Origin: a bacterium
GTDB taxonomy: Bacteria; SM23-31; JAUVVT01
Reading direction: 5' to 3'
Assembly (NCBI GenBank): GCA_030616165.1
Contig: JAUWXV010000062.1
Coordinates: forward strand, 1 to 15,759
Length of the DNA: 15,759 nt
In this document: positions 5,316 to 13,388 of the stretch, piece by piece
Layout of the letters: every line of letters starts with the position of its first letter
Numbering within the stretch: position 1 is the first letter of the stretch
Made by a program: the position numbers and the translations under genes
Notes under the pieces: generated by a model
Told to the model about the DNA's origin: nothing
Database searches by the model: none
The model's input: only the letters and a program-made list of their open reading frames with translations

Positions 5316-7271
5316 ATGTCAGGTGTTAAAGATTTAACACTTTCTTTAAAGGAATTCAGTGAGAAATATTATGATGCGGTCTATAAATGGTATCTTGAGA
5401 TGGAAAAACAACATCTATCAAGAGAAAACTACTTCAAGATACTTGAATGGAATATGAATGGACCTTTAAAGATAGTCTTCGTAGGAGAGTTCAATCACGG
5501 GAGGTCCTCACTTATAAACTCGATTTTAAAAATGCCCGATTTACTTCCTGTATCGTCAAAGCGACAAACAAAAGTCTGCACCTATATGTTCCCTCACTAT
5601 CACATTCAGGTCAGTGGATTCGGTCATTCAACTGAACACGCACTTTTGATAGACAAAGAAAAAAATCATATGGAGGTTTTTGATTTCAGCAATCTTTCCG
5701 TGTTATTGAAAGACCAGAAACTTTCTTCTGACAGATATGTTTTTTACATATATTTAAATCATCCATTACTGAATGAACATATTACCCTTGTCGATACTCC
5801 GGGATTTGATTCATCAGAAGAAGGGGTTCAATTTTACCCTATTAATCTTGCCAAGCAGAGCGATATTATAGTAATGGTGAGTGACTTAAATAAATCCTTT
5901 TCAAAACAGCATGAAGAATTTATCAAGCGTTTAGGCATACACACTAATAAACTTACACTTGTAATTAATAAAGCTGACCTTTATACAAGTAAGCAAGATA
6001 TTGTGGATACACTTACTCACGTCGCATCATACCAAGAGAGATTAGAGATTGATTTTCCGAAATTTTTATATTCCTCAATTCCCTCCGAACAACCCGAAGA
6101 AAAGCCATCAAAAGATGCCGAAGAAGAGGTGAAGATGTGGGAAAATTCTCAATTTGAAGATCATCTTAAAACTCTGATTGAAAACAGAAATACTACCAGA
6201 GCAAAAAACTGGACGTTGAACATCCTGGAAACTATTTATAATATATTGGGGCGTAAAAATGGTAATGTTAGAACCCTTTTGGATGACATGGATGCTATCG
6301 TGAAAAATATTAATGAAGAAGAGACAAATCTCAAATCACTATTGGAACATATTGAAAAAGAGAGAGTAACTGAAGATACACAAGTTAATAGAACAATAAT
6401 GATTCTCGAAGATGAAGCCAAAAAAATAATTTATAAAGAATCTGAAGATGCTTATAGATTTTTCAGCGAAAAATATTTAGGATGGCGTAAGAGGAAAGCC
6501 ACTATAAATTTTCAAAAATCCGTTACGAAAAAATTTCAGGAACATATTCTAAAAGCTATAGACACATTCAACGAATATTTTAATAAAGAGATTAAGAATT
6601 TCTGCCATCACTGGTTCAATATAATGACAAAAATACTCGATACACGATTTTTTGACAGAAATCTCCGGACAAGCGAAGTAGAAGAAACGAGGCAGATATT
6701 ATACTTATATCTATTTGAAAATCATTTTTTCTGGAACCATCAAAAATACCAGGATCTTATCGAAAAACTCAGAGTACGAAGATATGAAGAGATTATAAAA
6801 AATCCAGATTTATTATATGGTGTTCTTTCATGGGCAGATTTATTCTTTTTTGACATAAATAGTGAAAAATTTGTATTAAATAAAATAATCAAAGGCTGCC
6901 CAATTCCACATATATCAGATGAAACACGAAGCTTAATCTCACGGAATGTCTGGGAAATTCAAAAGGCACCGGGATTATTTAGTTTTGGCAATTATAAAAA
7001 ATTCCGTGAAAGAGTCCATGATACTCTGGATTTATATCACCGTGAAATATTTCAAAAACTCGAAAATGTAATAATTAATGAAATTCATCAATTCAAAATA
7101 AGTTCGAAAGCGGCACTCCAGGAGACAGAATCACAAATAAGAAGTGCGTTTCTCTCAAAGATAAAACAAAAAATGGAAGAATATTTTCAAGAGCAACTCA
7201 GAGATATTGGGAAACGACTTCAGGCTGCCATAGGTGATACTCCTATGCCGTTCGAGCAAACCAAAGAATAG
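5316..7271 (+). CDS. Dynamin-like GTPase, first of a pair
   Basis: A 651-residue bacterial dynamin-like protein. The GTPase domain shows a P-loop GEFNHGRSS (57-65) in which the usual lysine of GxxxxGKS is arginine (Arg63), a switch-I threonine in the region around 85-89, DTPG at 160-163 and NKAD at 218-221. Residues from about 290 are long charged helices, as in dynamin stalks. A moderately hydrophobic patch (about 505-515, GVLSWADLFFF) could be a membrane-contact tip; there is no clear transmembrane segment. The start at 5316 is preferred over 5289 because GGGGAGG lies 8 bp before it. The stop is 5 bp before the next dynamin-like gene, so the two are cotranscribed and probably form a hetero-oligomer. 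Family roles include GTP-driven membrane remodelling, sometimes in stress or phage defence; the specific role here is unknown. Confidence 0.85.
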   Translation: MSGVKDLTLSLKEFSEKYYDAVYKWYLEMEKQHLSRENYFKILEWNMNGPLKIVFVGEFNHGRSSLINSILKMPDLLPVSSKRQTKVCTYMFPHYHIQVSGFGHSTEHALLIDKEKNHMEVFDFSNLSVLLKDQKLSSDRYVFYIYLNHPLLNEHITLVDTPGFDSSEEGVQFYPINLAKQSDIIVMVSDLNKSFSKQHEEFIKRLGIHTNKLTLVINKADLYTSKQDIVDTLTHVASYQERLEIDFPKFLYSSIPSEQPEEKPSKDAEEEVKMWENSQFEDHLKTLIENRNTTRAKNWTLNILETIYNILGRKNGNVRTLLDDMDAIVKNINEEETNLKSLLEHIEKERVTEDTQVNRTIMILEDEAKKIIYKESEDAYRFFSEKYLGWRKRKATINFQKSVTKKFQEHILKAIDTFNEYFNKEIKNFCHHWFNIMTKILDTRFFDRNLRTSEVEETRQILYLYLFENHFFWNHQKYQDLIEKLRVRRYEEIIKNPDLLYGVLSWADLFFFDINSEKFVLNKIIKGCPIPHISDETRSLISRNVWEIQKAPGLFSFGNYKKFRERVHDTLDLYHREIFQKLENVIINEIHQFKISSKAALQETESQIRSAFLSKIKQKMEEYFQEQLRDIGKRLQAAIGDTPMPFEQTKE

Positions 7272-7276
7272 AATTT

Positions 7277-9457
7277 ATGAGCGAATTAATTCAACTCTCA
7301 AGTATAAAAAAGTCCGTTCTTGAAATTATTGATGACTTTCTGTCTTTCTCTCCACCGGAAACTATGGAAGACCACATTCAACGACTCAAAGATAACATTC
7401 TTAATAATTATTTTCAGATAGCGGTCGTTGCTACATGGAACACAGGAAAATCCACATTCTTAAATGCTCTTCAAGGAGACCCGATTTTCCCTACTCAAAA
7501 CAAAGAGACGACACACATTATCACCAGTCTTATATACTCAAAGGCGAGATATACTACATTAAAGTTCAGCGGGCGAGACCAGCTTGCTGTAAAATTGGCT
7601 AAAAATATCCTCGATAAACTCAATAAGGATTATAGTGAAAAATCGGAGAATCAAATATTCATTCCCTGTAAAAATTACAAAGAACAAAAACAAATTCTTG
7701 AAATCTTCTCTACGGATGACGGCTTTCTTCCAAAGTATCCGGAACTATATTCAGAAATATTTTTCGAAGAACTCCATGAAGAATTTCCCGATATGCCGAG
7801 CACTGCGGAAGAATATAAAAATGTAAAAAATAATCCTGACGTATCTGCACAAACAGAGATTATTAATAAATGGAGTCACATTACAAATATATTCAGATTT
7901 CAATGCTTGAGAAAGATTCAGAATCATCTATTAGAAATTATTCTTGGTATTCCGACGAGATTATGCGAACAAGGGATTCAACTAATCGATACTCCTGGCG
8001 TAGTAAGTCTCGATGAACTCAGAGATAAAATGGTTACAGATTATATTCAGTTTGCCCAGTGCGTAATTTTTATATTCCGATTTGACCAACCTGGAAATGC
8101 CGAGGATATAACATTCCAGAACTTCATCAAAAAAATGGGTATAAAGGACGTATTTTTGGTTCTCAATCGTGTTGATACTCAAAAAGACCCCCGTGATGTC
8201 TGGGACGCCATATCTCAGGTGGAAAAAGGACTGCAAAATATTATTAGCGGAGAAGTACATATTTATCCACTATCCTCGCTTGGAACACTTATTGCAAAAT
8301 TAAGAACAACAAAGGATGAAGAACTTATAAAGACAGAGGGAGAATTTACAGAATTCTTGAAAAGAAATGACCAGGTGAAACTTAATTCTTATATAAATGA
8401 TTTTGCCAAATTCTATAGAGACCTCGATAATTATCTCCTGCGGGTTGATAAATTTGACAGACTTATGAGGTCACCACTTCTATTCCTGAAACAAAAGGTA
8501 AAGGAACTTAAACAAATCTGGATTGATAAAAGAAAAGAACAAGAAAAAGATTTCTTCTATAAAAGATATAGTACTTATATTAATGACCTTGATAAAATTA
8601 ATAAAGAATTAACAGAACAAAAAGAAAAAATAGATGAAGTTTTTGAAGAAAAATTAGAAAAATATGAAAATGGGGAACTATATAAATTAATTTCAACCAA
8701 AATAGAGAGCCTCAGCAATCTATCTATGGAAGATTGGCAGGTAATGAATAAAAGTGGATTCCAGCTCACGTTCAAACATCTCTCAGCAAAACTCCAAAAA
8801 GATAATATTGAAGGAATCAATAAAGATTTATTCAAAAATAAAAAATATAATGAAAAATTAGATAACCTTAAAACCAAACTTAAGCCTTACTATAAGAAAT
8901 ACAATGATGAAACCACTCAATTAGTAAATATATTACTTAAAGCCATCCAGGACGAAGCAAAAAAACTTTATCAACAATGGCACACCCAAACAAAAAAATA
9001 CTTTGACCAGAAGTTTGCAATTTCCCTTCCACCTGCAGAAAGTGAACTATTGGAAATAGGCGAAATATCAAAGGTAAAAATCACATTTCCTAAAAAATCA
9101 ATTTCCAGCAAAATGAAATCCAAAGTATCTTCAATTTTTACCTTGAATAAAACCAAGAGATTACAACTGCTGAAAAATCAAGCATTGGAAATTATGGAGC
9201 ACATTTTCAAACAGACCCTATCCTATTTCGACAACAATATTAATAAAAATATTGGAAAACTCAGAAACACCTTTATAAACCAGATAGAAAAAGAATGTTC
9301 GGATGCTATTACCATATTTAAAGAGAATTTCAAGGAAGACGAAGAAGTAGGCAAAAAAGTTTCAAGCAAAATTGATAGTATTGACTCCAATATCAAAAAT
9401 ATAGAAAATTTACTTGACAAGATAAAACTTGTCGAAGAAAAACTCCCTCCTTTATAA
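7277..9457 (+). CDS. Dynamin-like GTPase, second of a pair
   Basis: A 726-residue partner of the preceding gene. The P-loop is ATWNTGKST (52-60): lysine and serine are kept, but the first glycine is alanine. A switch-I TTHIIT follows at 78-83, with DTPG at 238-241 and NRVD at 297-300. Between switch I and DTPG about 150 residues separate motifs, against about 70 in the first protein, pointing to an insertion of mostly charged helices. The C-terminal half is rich in lysine and glutamate, with predicted coiled coil at about 410-470 and again near the end. There is no signal peptide or clear membrane span. No strong ribosome-binding site precedes ATG 7277, so translation is probably coupled to the upstream gene. 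Paired bacterial dynamins usually act together on membranes; this is inference for these two. Confidence 0.85.
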   Translation: MSELIQLSSIKKSVLEIIDDFLSFSPPETMEDHIQRLKDNILNNYFQIAVVATWNTGKSTFLNALQGDPIFPTQNKETTHIITSLIYSKARYTTLKFSGRDQLAVKLAKNILDKLNKDYSEKSENQIFIPCKNYKEQKQILEIFSTDDGFLPKYPELYSEIFFEELHEEFPDMPSTAEEYKNVKNNPDVSAQTEIINKWSHITNIFRFQCLRKIQNHLLEIILGIPTRLCEQGIQLIDTPGVVSLDELRDKMVTDYIQFAQCVIFIFRFDQPGNAEDITFQNFIKKMGIKDVFLVLNRVDTQKDPRDVWDAISQVEKGLQNIISGEVHIYPLSSLGTLIAKLRTTKDEELIKTEGEFTEFLKRNDQVKLNSYINDFAKFYRDLDNYLLRVDKFDRLMRSPLLFLKQKVKELKQIWIDKRKEQEKDFFYKRYSTYINDLDKINKELTEQKEKIDEVFEEKLEKYENGELYKLISTKIESLSNLSMEDWQVMNKSGFQLTFKHLSAKLQKDNIEGINKDLFKNKKYNEKLDNLKTKLKPYYKKYNDETTQLVNILLKAIQDEAKKLYQQWHTQTKKYFDQKFAISLPPAESELLEIGEISKVKITFPKKSISSKMKSKVSSIFTLNKTKRLQLLKNQALEIMEHIFKQTLSYFDNNINKNIGKLRNTFINQIEKECSDAITIFKENFKEDEEVGKKVSSKIDSIDSNIKNIENLLDKIKLVEEKLPPL

Positions 9458-9532
9458 AATCTTAGTATATTTTTAAAAGTATTAAATATTAATCTAATCG
9501 ATTTTCCCAATTTATAAAAATGGAGAGGTGAA

Positions 9533-10807
9533 ATGAAAAATTATAATCTTAACAGAATATTCTGTCATCCGAGCAAGTGGCTTATGTTGATTATACTTTT
9601 GACCTTTTCAATTAATGTCCATGCTCAAGATGCAGGAGAAGAACTTCTTCCGTGGCAGGAAGGTTATTTTGATATACACCACATAAACACAGAATGCGGA
9701 GATGCTACATTTATGATTATGCCTGACGGGACAACGATGTTAATCGACGCTGGAGATAAAGGAAGGGGTACGATTTCTAAGGAAGGTGTAAAGCCAAATG
9801 CGTCTCGCAGTGCTGGTGAATGGATTGTCAGATATATTGGTCATTATCTCTCCTTGAAGGAGAAGCCTGTTCTTGATTATGTAATGTCTACTCATTTTCA
9901 CGGAGACCATATGGGGAGCATTACCGAATCCGCTAAAACCAAGAATGTTCATGGGTATTACCTAACCGGAATAACAGAAGTTGCAGAATATATTCCTGTT
10001 CGTAAAATAATTGACAGAAACTTTCCTGATTACAATTATCCCCGTCCGCTGCAAAGTGGGAATATGAAAAACTACAGGCAATTTCTTGCATATTCGATGC
10101 AGAATAAAGGATTGAAGGTTGAAAAAGCCCAACCGGGTTCTAATAAACAGATTATCCTTACTCACGAACCTGAAAAATATCCGAGTTTTGACGTAAGGAT
10201 AATCTCGGCTAATGGAGAAGTGTGGACAGGCATCGAAGAAACAACCCGACAGTATTTACCAATTGGGGATGAAATTGACCCTGATGACCCTCCAGAGGAA
10301 AATCCATGCAGTATCGTATCAAGATTCAGTTATGGGAAATTTGATTATTATACAGGCGGGGATATACAGGGTATCCCAAACCCCGGGAGGGGAGATTTTC
10401 ACGATATTGAAACTCCCGTTGCCAGAGTGGTTGGACCCGTGGAGGTGTGTAAAGGTAATCATCATGGTTTTCCACTAAATATGAATTCATATTTTATCAA
10501 AGCACTGAGAGCGCGTATTTATGTTTTCTTTACATACGACCAAATGCACTGCAGTGAAGCTGTATTGAGCAGAATATTCTCGCCACGATTATACAGCGGA
10601 CCTAGGGAAGTATTTGCTACTGGAATTCATGAAGCAACAAAAGCTATGTTGACAATTATGCGATGGTATGATAGGATAACAGGAACAAGCGGTCATATCG
10701 TAGTTCGTGTCAATCCGGGAGGCGATTCGTACTGGGTGTTTACAATAGATGATTCGGCAGAAACATATAAAATAACCGGTAAGTTTGGTCCATATCAGTC
10801 GAATTAA
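9533..10807 (+). CDS. Exported ComEC-like metallo-beta-lactamase-fold hydrolase
   Basis: A 424-residue protein with a Sec signal peptide (hydrophobic core about 16-28, likely cleavage after VHA at 29-31). The metallo-beta-lactamase fold resembles the soluble C-terminal domain of ComEC/Rec2: GDATFMIMPDGTTMLIDAGD (56-75), the metal motif HFHGDH (121-126), a TGGD strand-turn (274-277) and GNHHG (308-312). Metal ligands are therefore present, and a hydrolytic enzyme acting outside the cytoplasm is likely. Relatives include nucleases and phosphodiesterases; the substrate cannot be told. Its start has GGAG 7 bp upstream. It lies 75 bp after the dynamin-like pair on the same strand, so it may belong to that operon, but separate transcription is possible. 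Confidence 0.8.
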   Translation: MKNYNLNRIFCHPSKWLMLIILLTFSINVHAQDAGEELLPWQEGYFDIHHINTECGDATFMIMPDGTTMLIDAGDKGRGTISKEGVKPNASRSAGEWIVRYIGHYLSLKEKPVLDYVMSTHFHGDHMGSITESAKTKNVHGYYLTGITEVAEYIPVRKIIDRNFPDYNYPRPLQSGNMKNYRQFLAYSMQNKGLKVEKAQPGSNKQIILTHEPEKYPSFDVRIISANGEVWTGIEETTRQYLPIGDEIDPDDPPEENPCSIVSRFSYGKFDYYTGGDIQGIPNPGRGDFHDIETPVARVVGPVEVCKGNHHGFPLNMNSYFIKALRARIYVFFTYDQMHCSEAVLSRIFSPRLYSGPREVFATGIHEATKAMLTIMRWYDRITGTSGHIVVRVNPGGDSYWVFTIDDSAETYKITGKFGPYQSN

Positions 10808-10974
10808 TGCTCGATTAAAAAAACGAAAAATGATTTATATTGTTCTTTAGCAGGTGCAGTTTTTTTTTATTTTGGATTTACTTTTATATTTTAATATTAG
10901 AGTCATACAGATGACCAAAATTGAAAGTGCACTTTTAATTTTAATATAGATTTTTTGACTGCGGGAGATAAAAA

Positions 10975-11373
10975 ATGTTAAGGAAAGCAATTTGCATTAT
11001 CTTGATAGCCTGCTTTCTTTTTCAAATAAGATGTGCAACAACTAAGACATTACCTGTGGTAAGTGAGGACTACGATAAGTTAAAAGAAGAGAAGGAAATC
11101 TTTGTGACAGTTAAAAGTGGGCAGGAATACGAGTTGATTGAATTCGAAATTACAGATACACATATCATAGGAAATTCTATTACAAAAGACCCCGATTCAC
11201 AGATTATATTATCTAAAGAAAAGATTGAGATTAAATTAGAAGATATTGAATTAATACTTGTGAAAAAAACTGAAGTTACTGCAAAAGGTATTTTAATTCC
11301 CGTGGCAATAGTTTCATTAATTGCAATTATTGCTGCCGCTGTTTTAGGTTCATCCGAACCATGTGCTACATGA
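10975..11373 (+). CDS. Small lipoprotein/membrane protein of unknown function
   Basis: A 132-residue protein not recognised as a named family. The N-terminus MLRKAICIILIACFLFQIRC looks like a lipoprotein signal, with Cys20 as the possible lipidation site, although the residues before it are not a canonical lipobox. The middle (about 45-95) alternates short beta-strand-like segments with charged residues (VTVKSGQEYELIEFEI). A second hydrophobic segment, about 107-125 (ILIPVAIVSLIAIIAAAVL), is followed by a short polar tail ending in Cys-Ala-Thr. GGGAGA lies 6-7 bp before the ATG. It follows the metallo-beta-lactamase gene after 167 gene-free bp and precedes a convergent gene block. Confidence 0.65.
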   Translation: MLRKAICIILIACFLFQIRCATTKTLPVVSEDYDKLKEEKEIFVTVKSGQEYELIEFEITDTHIIGNSITKDPDSQIILSKEKIEIKLEDIELILVKKTEVTAKGILIPVAIVSLIAIIAAAVLGSSEPCAT

Positions 11374-11385
11374 CCTTAGTGTCAC

Positions 11386-11400
11386 CTCACAGGTTGTGAG
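11386..11400. terminator. Weak hairpin in the convergent intergenic gap
   Basis: CTCAC (11386-11390) and GTGAG (11396-11400) pair around a 5-nt loop shortly after the stop at 11373. This gap of 100 bp separates plus-strand and minus-strand transcription units, where a terminator is expected. The stem is short and no strong T-run follows. Confidence 0.25.
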
Positions 11401-11473
11401 ATATTAGAATTTTTAAATTTATATAAAATTCATTATTACTGCCAATTTTTTGGATAGAAAGAAATGAGACTGC

Positions 11474-12481
11474 TTATTTGTTTGTACCCTGAATCTGAGT
11501 CTTGAATGCTGTAAATCGTTCATATTGGTCTGTTGCAACGAAATCTACTCCTGCCTCTATAACAGCGCACCACCGCTCCTTTACCTTCTCCTCAGAGCCA
11601 AAATTGTAATTGGAACTCCAGCCGAGAGAAGAGTCGGGGTCATGGCCATTCAAGGTGTAAAACCGTATCCATAAACCGAACTCGTGTGCATGTTCCACGA
11701 GCAATTGCAGCCGCTTCATATCTTCTATTGTCCATTCTTCCGCCTCCTGCTGTCCGCCCTTTTCCACTACTTTCCAGGGATTATTCCACCATCGCCGATA
11801 ATTGTTCGCACCATGCGGGACCATCTGTTCAGGAATCACCTCTACACTATCCGCATAAGTATGGACGGCACCGAATAGCCGCAATCTTTCCCCTGTTCTT
11901 ACCTGGTCATAAAATATCAGTTGTTGTTCATCACTTCTGCCAGTCAGCACCAATACAGGTCTAACTTCAATAGGCATTATTTTTCGCATATCACTGACGC
12001 GCTCAGCCGTACACAACCATCCTTCGTACTCACCCAACAACTCCCAGATTTCGACATGATGCTCTGGTTCATTTGTTTTGAAATCCAGGTTCAGGATGAT
12101 TAATGGCCAATCCTCTTTATTCTCATTATGGATGGTTTCTTTGACAATCGGCCGGATCCGCTCAAAAAAGTAGTTCAGCAGTGCAGGCTCTTCACCTGAA
12201 TACGGACTTCCATGAGAAATAATCGACCACGATTCTCCACTCAGACTGTCGGTATACCATACCAGATCTTGTTCAATCGCCAGGGGTACCCCTGTTTCAA
12301 GCGCCCGGTCAATACGGTCTTCCCATTCCCCATTATACGGATAACAATTGTGTGCGTCCAGCAGGGTACGGCTGCCGGGAAGAATTGATGTTTCAGGAGT
12401 CTTCGAACAAGCTGTTACCAGCAATGAAGACACCACAATCACACAAAGAACAAAATTCAAATATCTTTGTTTCAGGTTCAT
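11474..12481 (-). CDS. PI-PLC/GDPD-like phosphodiesterase lipoprotein
   Basis: A 335-residue protein with a lipoprotein signal (lipobox LVTAC, Cys25). From residue 40 the sequence LLDAHNCYPYNGEWEDRID, followed by ALETGVPLAIEQDLVW (61-76), matches the N-terminal catalytic strand region of the PI-PLC/glycerophosphodiester phosphodiesterase TIM-barrel superfamily, especially the AIM6-like branch. His44, Glu70 and Asp72 are likely active-site or metal residues. The C-terminal ...GVDFVATDQYERF fits the last barrel strand. It probably hydrolyses a phosphodiester at the outer membrane or periplasm; the substrate is unknown. AAGGAAG precedes the start. It lies 55 bp after the epimerase-like gene on the same strand, but its base composition is visibly richer in G+C, suggesting a separate origin. 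Confidence 0.7.
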   Translation of the reverse strand: MNLKQRYLNFVLCVIVVSSLLVTACSKTPETSILPGSRTLLDAHNCYPYNGEWEDRIDRALETGVPLAIEQDLVWYTDSLSGESWSIISHGSPYSGEEPALLNYFFERIRPIVKETIHNENKEDWPLIILNLDFKTNEPEHHVEIWELLGEYEGWLCTAERVSDMRKIMPIEVRPVLVLTGRSDEQQLIFYDQVRTGERLRLFGAVHTYADSVEVIPEQMVPHGANNYRRWWNNPWKVVEKGGQQEAEEWTIEDMKRLQLLVEHAHEFGLWIRFYTLNGHDPDSSLGWSSNYNFGSEEKVKERWCAVIEAGVDFVATDQYERFTAFKTQIQGTNK

Positions 12482-12536
12482 TTTTTCTTCCTTCTTAAAC
12501 GTGTATTATATTCCTCTCTGGATATATCTCTTTAAC

Positions 12537-13388
12537 TTAAAATAATTTTTGTAAAAATTTTTTAAACATAAATTTTATAATGCAGAATATACTTCTATAA
12601 TATCCATTCCATTTGTTTCTCAACTGGATAAAATATACATCTTGAGTAATTTCGTATAATACATCAAAAAGTCTTATGTGTAATAAATGATAGTGAATAG
12701 AAGCCAATCGTTTATCGCTTCGAAGGTCGTATCGCGACCAATATCCTGTATCATAATGTTTAATATTGTCTTTCAGTGACAGTACCGACTGGTTAAATAA
12801 TTTTTCTGCTTTTTTATTTTTAGCGAATATAAATAAGTCATATAAACCCAAAATAGAGAATATAAATCCGTTAAGAACACTGTTTGTTGAACCAGTTGGA
12901 TACTCCTCAAATACAATGCAACCATCAGGGAAGGTTGACATTACACCCCCTTCACGAACTGGAACATCAAAAATATTTACTACTTTTTCTGCAGTGTCAA
13001 GAAAATTTTTACTGCCAGTTATTTGATTTGCGCGAAGTAATACAGATACAGTTAGTCCTTGAGCCATTGCCGAAATCCAGGGAGATTTCAATCCGCACTC
13101 GGTTAAATCAAATTTGTAAAACCAAACTAAAGAATAATTTTTATAGTCTGAAACATTCTTGAGAAACCATTCAGCCCCATTCAAAAATATTTTCTTATAC
13201 TTATCATCTTTAGTTCTAATATAAAGTGAAAGGTGAGCAAGAGAATATTGTGCAACAGTCACGGGATTATACTGAAGACCTGTTTTTCTTCCATAATTAA
13301 CCATAGGTATTCCATTGTTGTCGAAAATCAAAGTGGAAAAATTTTTTTTCATTTCAAGACTGAAATCATAATAATAATCATTTAACAT
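12537..13388 (-). CDS. D-glucuronyl C5-epimerase C-terminal domain protein
   Basis: A 283-residue protein resembling the (alpha/alpha) barrel of heparosan/heparin glucuronyl C5-epimerases. Diagnostic stretches are LQYNPVTVAQYSL (38-50), PWISAMAQGLTVSVLLRA (103-120), FEEYPTGSTNSVLNGFIFSI (160-179) and YDTGYWSRYDL (212-222). The family converts glucuronic to iduronic acid residues in polysaccharides, and bacterial forms are often found in capsule or exopolysaccharide clusters like this one. There is no signal peptide, so it may act on cytoplasmic lipid-linked glycans or on monosaccharide units. Its start overlaps the end of the flippase gene by 11 bp, so it is translationally coupled. The last 20 residues are basic and hydrophobic. 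Family membership is fairly firm; the exact sugar is not. Confidence 0.8.
   Translation of the reverse strand: MLNDYYYDFSLEMKKNFSTLIFDNNGIPMVNYGRKTGLQYNPVTVAQYSLAHLSLYIRTKDDKYKKIFLNGAEWFLKNVSDYKNYSLVWFYKFDLTECGLKSPWISAMAQGLTVSVLLRANQITGSKNFLDTAEKVVNIFDVPVREGGVMSTFPDGCIVFEEYPTGSTNSVLNGFIFSILGLYDLFIFAKNKKAEKLFNQSVLSLKDNIKHYDTGYWSRYDLRSDKRLASIHYHLLHIRLFDVLYEITQDVYFIQLRNKWNGYYRSIFCIIKFMFKKFLQKLF

Noticed and set aside
10840-10870. Terminator before a long T-run after the metallo-beta-lactamase gene
   Set aside because: There is a run of T residues but only a very weak GCA/TGC stem before it, so it is not callable.
10905-10925. Third copy of the composite-site core (AGAGTCATA followed by GATGACC)
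   Set aside because: It resembles the Lys junction over only about 9 bases and has no tRNA half, TGGCA motifs or shared tail around it.
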